64,000 nucleotides of DNA from contig CM022300.1 in the NCBI GenBank assembly GCA_011799875.1, positions 234,310,807 through 234,374,806 on the forward strand, in the 5' to 3' direction. The notes beneath the pieces were generated by a model. That model searched no databases, was not told where the DNA came from, and was given only the letters and a program-made list of their open reading frames with translations. Made by a program: the position numbers and the translations under genes. Below are positions 56,914 through 64,000 of this stretch, in pieces. Position 1 is the first letter of the stretch; every line of letters starts with the position of its first letter. Source of the DNA: Thinopyrum elongatum (lineage: Eukaryota; Streptophyta; Magnoliopsida; Poales; Poaceae).

Positions 56914-59224
56914 ACTCAAGGCAGCACATAAATAAAATAGGCAAAGAAGTCAGAATTGATTTAACAAGTAGTAGCCTCCCAACTTGTGTCATGAAGGTGG
57001 CAAGTCCCAAAAGCTTCTTTGCAATTCTCTTCACTAAAGGAAAGCATTGCTCAACAGTTGGTTTGTGGAGGCCAAGAGGCAGCCCCAAATATTTGAAAGG
57101 TAAGGAACCCCTAGCACAGTTTAGAATTCCACAAAGGAGTTCAGTTTTTTCCTCATTGATGTTTATAGGGATCAAGTTGGACTTGCTGTAATTAACAATG
57201 GGCCTAGTAGAATCAGCAAAGGTGTTCAACAAAGCCTTGAGGCAAAGTATTTGCTTAGTGTCAGCCTCCATAATAACAAGAGTATCATCAGCATACTACA
57301 TGATTGGAAAATCAAGACATGATCTTCTATGAAGTGGTGAATAATGAGTCCCTGGGCCATGGCTTTGTTTACAATATATTGAAGCATATCAACAACAATA
57401 GCAAAAATCAGTGGTGAGAGAGGATCACCCTGTCTCACACCATTTTTATAATAAAAATTCTTTCGAGAGACCCCATTTAGAAGAACTATAGAGGAAGCAA
57501 AGCTGAAGAGCATTTTATCCAAAGTAACCATTTCTGTCCAATTTTTTTGCCTTTAAGATGTCCAAAATAGCTTGATGTTCAATAGTATCAAAAGCTTTTG
57601 CAAAATCCAGCTTGAGCACCACCACTTCTTCTCTTGACTGGTGACATTGATGAAGGTATACATATACCCACCCTAAGAAATCTTGGATTGCCCTGTCTTT
57701 TAGGAAACCATATTGATTTATATGAATGAGCCGCAGAATAACCTTTTGTAACCTGTTGGCTAGAAGCTTGGTGAGGATTTTAAAGCAGTTGTTAAGCAAA
57801 GAGACAGGTTTAAAATCATTTGAACTTTAGGAATTAAGGTAATATAAGAGGAATTGATGCTTTCCAGATTGACATTGCTCTCATGAAAGTCATGTACCAA
57901 TTTCCTAATGTTAGGTCCAATTATGTCCCAGCATGCCTTAAAAAATTTATTGTTGAAACCATTTGGTCCTGGAGATTTTTCATGTGTAAAGGCCAAGTCT
58001 ATTCTTAAAAGTATGCCACAGAATTGTTGCCTTGCCAACATGGTCAGAAATATCAACTTGATCTTCATTCTGTAGGATGGCAATATGATTGTGTCTATGA
58101 TTGATAGTAGCTCTTGTGTGGAAGAACTTTGTGTTCTCTGCCCCAAACTTCATAGCTTTGATCTTACCTCTTGCTTCCAGTAAATTCAATAATTTCAAGC
58201 AGCACCAAAAGTTCCTCCTTCAGAATTACCTTGTAGTTCCATTAATATGTGCTGAGATCTCTAAATTCCTCAAAAAGATCAAAGAGAAAAATACACTCAT
58301 TTAGGGCCTTTATTTGAGACTTTAAACATGACCAGCTTTTAGCCCACATCTTGACATCCCTTCTCAAATTTTTAAATTTGGCATTGACACTTTTGGCAGA
58401 AATCAAGATATCCCACTCAAATATTCCAAGCTTTAATCGGAAACTCTCTGAAAGAACTGTGTTGGAGCCAGTAATTTTCAAATCTAAACACTTTTGCTTT
58501 GGGGATGGAAGTGCCAATCTTGATCATACAGGGCAAATGATCTGAAATGGGCCTGGCCAAAGGAAGGGTAGTGGTATCAGGACATGTGGTCATCCAAGCA
58601 GCAGAAGTGAAGAACCAATCTAGTTTCTCCAGAAGAGTGGAGTCTTGCATATTACTGCAACTGTACTATCTTTCTTTAAGAGGGAGTTCAACCAGTCCCA
58701 GGTTCCTAATATCTTCATTGAACATTAAAATTTCATTAACATCTCCTCCAGGTCTACTTCTATCAGCCGGGTCTCTTATAAAATTGAAATCCTCCATGAC
58801 AATCCAATCAACATCACTTGGCATATGAATACCAGAGAACCAAGAAATAAATTCAGCCTTTCCCTGGGGGTCACATGGCCTATAGATGTTAGTTAGAGTC
58901 TAGCTCTGATTAGAAACAAGGCTGGTAAATTGCACAGACAAACAGAACTTGTTATGAAAGATTGTACTACATCAGAAACAGATCCACTCCAAGCCACAAG
59001 GAGTCCATCAGATGCTCTAATGGAAGGAACATATGAAAATTTATCGAATCTGTGTAGGACAAAATTTCGGACATTGCTTAAATCGAATTGCTCCCTCTTT
59101 GTTTCTTGTAAACAAATAATTGCAGCACTGCTTCAATTTTTTGATATATAGCTAGCCGTTTTTCCTAGACATTCAGTCCCCTTATATTCCAATTTAGAAT
59201 GTTCCAGTTTCTGTTGTGATCCAT
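56914..59224 (-). mobile_element. LINE (L1-type), 5' part of ORF2
   Basis: Reading the minus strand from 59224, ORF2 starts MDHNRNWNILNWNIRGLN. An endonuclease-like domain follows (ICLQETKRE, then SDHLPCMI near 58530). RT comes next (SPGPNGFNNKFFKACW, LDFAKAFDTIEH, GVRQGDPLSPLIF and the YADD box at 57284-57295). Stops from 59165 onward and several frameshifts make it a pseudogene. It breaks off at 56914 in a conserved RT-end block (PILFMCCLE), which continues at 9805 after the nested insertions. Confidence 0.85.
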
Positions 59225-62200
59225 AAATTGTCAAAGCCCTAGAATATTGCTTGCAAATAGTTGCATGAGAGAGCATCGTGCATCATGTTTAAATTCAAGA
59301 AATTAGAATTGAGGGAATTTTCAAAGCCTCAAATTAAATAAAAGGTAAAAGCACCCTTAAAATTGCATTCAATGATTCCATAAATTCCATCACTGATGTT
59401 TGGTAATTTTGGCAAGGTTTTTGATCCAAAGCAAAAATAGTGAACATTTTTAGGAATTAATTGGGATTTGAATTTAAATAAATATTCTATTTGAGTTTGG
59501 ATTTATATTCATAATAATTAGAATATAAATTCAAAATGCCCTGAATAATTTATGTGCATTTGGCTAGGTCCATTGTGGCAACATAAATATTTCAGAGAAG
59601 TTTGGCACTGGTTTTGAATCTAGTTTGATTTTAAAACAGTGGCAAGATTTAATTAAAACAACAAAACAGAAAACAAAAAGAGGCAGAAGACTAATCTGGC
59701 AGCCCACCTGGCCTGGCACTGTTGGCCCAGCCCACCAGGGGAAAGGTTTGTCTTCAACCTTGTGCCCACTGGCAGCCAGTGCATGCGCACGACCATGCCA
59801 CCTCCTGCTTCGCCGTGTCGCGCTCTCCTTCAACCCGATCTCGCGCCAGGAGAAGTGGACGAAGCCCCGCACCGATCCCCTCCTCCTCTGATTCCCCCCT
59901 CTCCCTCGCTTCTTTGCTCACCCGAGCATAGCCATGGCCGCCGCAGCTCGCCCACGTGTCCACAGTCGATGTAGGGCCTTGCCACCATGTCCTAGCGCTC
60001 CGCCCCGTGGCATGCTTCGTCTCCACCGAGCCACGTGACCCGGCACGCACTGCAGCGTCGTCCTCGAGCTCTTCTTCAACCTCGGACGTTTGAGATCTCT
60101 GGCGCCCATTCGACACCTCCGACGCCTCCCCCGAGCCGCTGAGCTGCCGTGATGAACTACCGTGAGCTCCTATGTCGATCCCCTCTCTCACCCGCGTCTA
60201 ATACGTCCTCTAACTGCGCTAGCCATCGAAGCTGAAATCTCAGCACCGCCGGCCATGTCGCCACCGTCATTTTAGCCACTGAGCTTTCCTCTGAGCGCGT
60301 CATCGTGTTCAGACCATCTCGAGTAACTTGTAGCACCCATGGGTTCGCCCTGGTGCCCTGTAGCACTGCCTCCGAGCACGCCCGAACTCCGGTCGCCGCA
60401 TCGCTCACCGCCGTCATCGTTGTAGGCTACCCCACCTTCCATCGCTTGCTCCTATGGACGGGGACCAACTCTAGCTACCAAACGGGCCTGCCCGCGCGTC
60501 ATTTGGTCGTCGGACGGGGAATCCCAAGTGCCTCTGCCGTGGGTTGAGGTCGCCGCTAGCCAAACTCCGGCAAGGCCGATGTGGCAACATCATCAGCGGC
60601 TAACGACACCGCTAACTAACCGCCTGAGCCATTGACACCGGGCCCCACCCGTTAAATTAACTCCTGCTTAATTTAGTTGTTAAAATAACCCTTTGTTTAG
60701 TCTTTGTGTCATTGACACGCGGGTCCCACAGGTCAGGTTTGACCTGGACGGCTCTATTGACCAACTGACATCGCCCTGACGCACTCCTGACGTAGTAATT
60801 CACTTTTGGATTTTAATAAATAAAAAATGTTTTATTTATTCTAGAAAATGCTATAAACTTCTAAAAATCATAGAAAATTATCTATAACTCGAATGAAAAT
60901 AATCTATATATAAAAAAGATCAGAAAAATATGAAGAATTTGTTTATGCCATTTTCGTGCATGTTTGAACAACTTAAAGCTAATGTATATGACAATTTAAA
61001 TGAATGGCATTTGAAATGTCTTATATGGAGTTTGAATTTGAATCTTGTGTTCAAACTAACTCCATTTAAATTGTTGCTAGCTGCATTAGCCCAAATCACA
61101 GCATATTGCCATGACATGATCATGCATCATATTGTTGCATTGCATTGATTGTGTTCGTTTGTTCCTTCTCGGTAGAAGATGATTCCGATATTGTGGTCGT
61201 TGACACCGATGAAGAACATACTATCTTCAGAAGTGCCAGGCAAGCAAACCGCCTTTGAGCATTCTGATACAATCCCTCTCTCTCGCTCTTGCTCCGTTTC
61301 ACTACATTAGGACAACAATGATTCAACTGTTACATGTTGCGGTAGTTGAACCCATTCCTCTGCATGACATGTCTTTGCCACAGTAATCAGTAAAACCCAC
61401 TATCATGAGTAGGAGTTGTTTGAGCCATGATGTGCCTACTCATTCATGCTTGCTTGTTATGCCTGCTATGCTTAGAGTTGTGTTAGGTCTGATTAATCTG
61501 GGATAGATTGGGATGGTGGTGAACATGTCCTACCGTTGAGAGCTAAGTGTGTAAAGACGATTTGGTAAAGGTAGCAATGAGAGGCCATGTAGGAGTACAT
61601 GGTGGGTTGTCTCATTGAGACCATCCTTAAGAACTGAGTTCTTTGTATGTTATCCAAGAACAGCTACTACCACACATTGGGCCCGAAACCCATGGACCCT
61701 CTCGCTTATTAATCACCTAGATCTCTGTCCAGGAGTTGCAACTAGTTTCTAGTGTTTGTAGGATGTGCTATTGGCCTTACCAAGCACAGTACTACCTGAC
61801 GAGGTGGACTTGGGATGGCTAGGCACGTGGCACGGTGTACCAAGCGCAATACCATCCGTCGAGGTGGACTTGGGAACCCTGCTCACATCGTTTGGGGCTG
61901 TGATGGAAACTTCAGCCGGACTTACCTTGCGGGTTCAGCCTTAGATAGGCGATAAACCTAGACTAGAGTCTTGCATGGTTAGTCAGGTTGTGGCTGACAC
62001 CCTCGCCAGGCTTCCACTTGAAGTTGCCGAGATACATGACGTGTATATGGTGGTAAGTGGTGAGAGTGTGTGTGACGAAGTACACCCTTGTAGGGTAATA
62101 TGATCTATTCGAATGGCCGGGTCCATGGATATGGACTACTTAGAAAACTTATATGGTTCATAGATAACTTGAAGTGGATACTCTAAAATGCGCAAGATAA

Positions 62201-62280
62201 GCGTTCGTGCTATGGATGGCCTTCTCGTAGGAAGACGAGAGCGGATCCATAGTGGTGTATTGATATGGTGAATATGTGGA
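59225..62280. repeat. Unclassified non-coding repeat region
   Basis: No protein domain is recognisable. The region has an AT-rich left part, a GC-rich centre (about 59700-60640), an AT-rich stretch (60790-60930) and a unique-looking right part. From memory the last portion resembles the very long LTRs of non-autonomous Triticeae retrotransposons such as Sukkula. I could not confirm this, and no TG...CA ends or duplications were found. It may also contain the 5' UTR or ORF1 remnant of the LINE at its left edge. Confidence 0.35.
61778..61875 (+). repeat. Two 38-bp direct repeats, 60-bp period
   Basis: Copies at 61778-61815 and 61838-61875 share TACCAAGC at the start and CGAGGTGGACTTGGGA at the end, exactly 60 bp apart. 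They lie inside an otherwise non-repetitive stretch. Confidence 0.7.
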
Positions 62281-64000
62281 CTCAGATAAACCACAAGTAT
62301 AGGGGATCAATTGTAGCTTTTTTGATAAATAAGAGTGTCGAACCCAGCAAGGAGCTAAAGGTAGGATTTATATTCCCTTCAAGTTCTATCAACCACCGAT
62401 ACAACTCTACACACACTTAACGTTCGCTTTATCTAGAACAAGTATGAAACTATTTTGTAGGTAATAGGATAGGTTTGCAAGAATAAAACTAGAGGTACTT
62501 AGCAGAAATAAAACTAGGAGTAATTTTCAAGATAATAAAAGTTAGTTGTTTAGTAGAAAGATTTCTTGTCACACAAGAAAGTTATTTGTCCCTATGCAAT
62601 TGATAACTAGACCGGTAATCATCATTGCAATTTTATATGAGGGAGAGGCATGAGCTAACATACTTTCCATACTTGGATCATATGCACTTATGATTGGAAC
62701 TCTAGCAAGCATCTGCAACTACCAAAGACCATTAAGGTAAAACCCAACCATAGCATTAAGTATCAAGTCCTCTTTATCCGATACGCAACAACCCCCTTAC
62801 TCGGGTATAAGCTTCTGTCACCCTCGCCACCCACTATAAGCAAATCATGAACGCATTGCAACACCCTACAAAGGGGATCCCACATGCTTGTGCGACACGG
62901 AGGGCACCATAGGACAGCACCAAAATAAAACATACAACTCAAACCAATCACGATCATCAATCAACACATAGGACAAAACAAATCAACTCAAACATCATAG
63001 GATGGCAACACATCATTGGATAATAATATGTAGCATTGATCGCCATGTTTAAGTAGAGATTACAGCAGGGAGAAGAGGTGTTACACCGCTTCATAGAGGG
63101 GGAGAAAGTTGGTGTTGACGGTAGCAAGGTTGTTGGTGTAGATTGTCGTCATGATCCTTGCCCCGGCGGCATTCCGGCGCCATCGAGAGAGAGGGGGAGA
63201 GACCCCCTCCTCCTTCTTCTTGCTTGGCCTCCCCCCTAGATGGGAGGAGGTTTTCCCCTGTGGACCTTGGCCTCCATGGCACCCGGAGGGGCGAGAGCCC
63301 CTCCGAGATTGATTCTCTCTCTCTGTTCTCTTCTGTTTTGCGTTCTTGTTTTCTAGCCTTTCACCGTTTCTTAAATTCCCGGAGATCTGTAACTCTGATT
63401 GGGCTGAAATTTTAACATGATTTTTTTCTAGATATTATCTTTCTTGTGGTGAAAGAAGGGTAGCAACCGCCTTATGAGGTGCTCACTAGGTACCACGGCG
63501 CGCCCTGATGCCTAGTGGGCCCCTCGAGCACCGTCTTGCGTTGATTCTTCTTCCCAAAAAATTCACATATATTCCAAAATAAATCTCCGTAAATTTTTAT
63601 CACGTTTGGACTTTGTTTGATATGGATATTCTACGAAACAAAAACATGCATCAAATAGGAACTGGCACCGGACATTGGATCAATATGTTAGTCCCAAAAA
63701 ATAATATAAAATGTTGCCAAAAGTACATGAAACTTGTAAAATATTGGCATGAAATAATAAAAATTTATAGGTACGACGGAGTGTATCAGCATCCTCAAGC
63801 TTAATTCCTGCTCGTCCTCAAGTAGGTAAATGATAAAAAAAAGATATTTTTTGATCTGGAATGCTACCTAGCATAATCTTGATCATATAATCTAATCATG
63901 GCATGAATATTAAGACACGACTGATTGAAAACAATAGTCTATAATTTGACATAAAGACTTAAATACTCAGGCATCCCAACAAACAATCATGTCTTTCAAA
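62281..64000. other. Unclassified non-coding DNA to window end
   Basis: No coding frame or structural RNA is supported. An abrupt change of character near 62280-62290 (ACCACAAGTATAGGGGATCA) suggests an element boundary. A GC-rich patch at about 63130-63300 lies between AT-rich flanks. It is probably part of one or more degraded transposable elements. Confidence 0.3.

Noticed and set aside
59625..60547. Open frames on both strands in GC-rich DNA
   Set aside because: Low-complexity translations, overlapping on opposite strands, with no recognisable domain; treated as non-coding repeat.

Overview
This window is intergenic DNA from a large plant genome, almost certainly a grass. I favour the Pooideae or Triticeae (wheat, barley or rye type) because of the kinds of retrotransposon present and the depth of nesting, but no species-specific sequence proves it. 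I found no convincing host gene, rRNA, tRNA gene or CRISPR array. Nearly every long open frame belongs to a transposable element.

The layout is a set of nested insertions, supported by target-site duplications (TSDs) read directly from the sequence. The outermost recognisable layer is an L1-type LINE on the minus strand, split into a 3' part (8472-9813) and a 5' part (56914-59224). It is split by a short hAT-like DNA element (arms 9816-10629 and 56189-56913). That element is split by a Ty1/copia element, Copia-1 (10635-56183, TSD TACTG, LTRs about 357 bp). Copia-1 carries two independent insertions. In its leader sits Copia-2 (11249-36403, TSD ACCGC, LTRs about 1.55 kb), a Sirevirus-type copia with an env-like gene. 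In its reverse transcriptase/RNase H region sits Gypsy-2 (41144-55001, TSD CAAGT, minus strand). Copia-2 gag is in turn split by Gypsy-3 (13157-26470, TSD GATAA, minus strand). At the left edge lies Gypsy-1 (1-7795), of the same family as Gypsy-2 but ending in an inverted LTR. The right end (59225-64000) is non-coding repeat-like DNA that I cannot classify with confidence.

Approximate LTR divergence counted by eye agrees with the nesting order: Copia-1 about 6%, Copia-2 about 3%, Gypsy-3 under 2%, Gypsy-2 under 1%.

The three Gypsy elements share one plan on the minus strand. Each has a 5' LTR, a primer-binding site, a gag-protease frame, one in-frame UAG, and then pol in the same frame with RT, RNase H and integrase. 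Gypsy-2 and Gypsy-3 also carry a convergent gene on the opposite strand, between pol and the 3' LTR. I can resolve this gene into four exons whose GT-AG junctions keep frame. It encodes a protein with a gypsy-type transposon domain at the N terminus and a long coiled coil at the C terminus.

The most interesting points are: the spliced antisense gene; the inverted-LTR structure of Gypsy-1 with a 4-nt microhomology junction inside the primer-binding site; a second LTR-like promoter array in front of the Sirevirus env-like gene; the conserved UAG between gag-protease and pol; and a recurrent CAG-to-TAG nonsense pattern that fits cytosine deamination.
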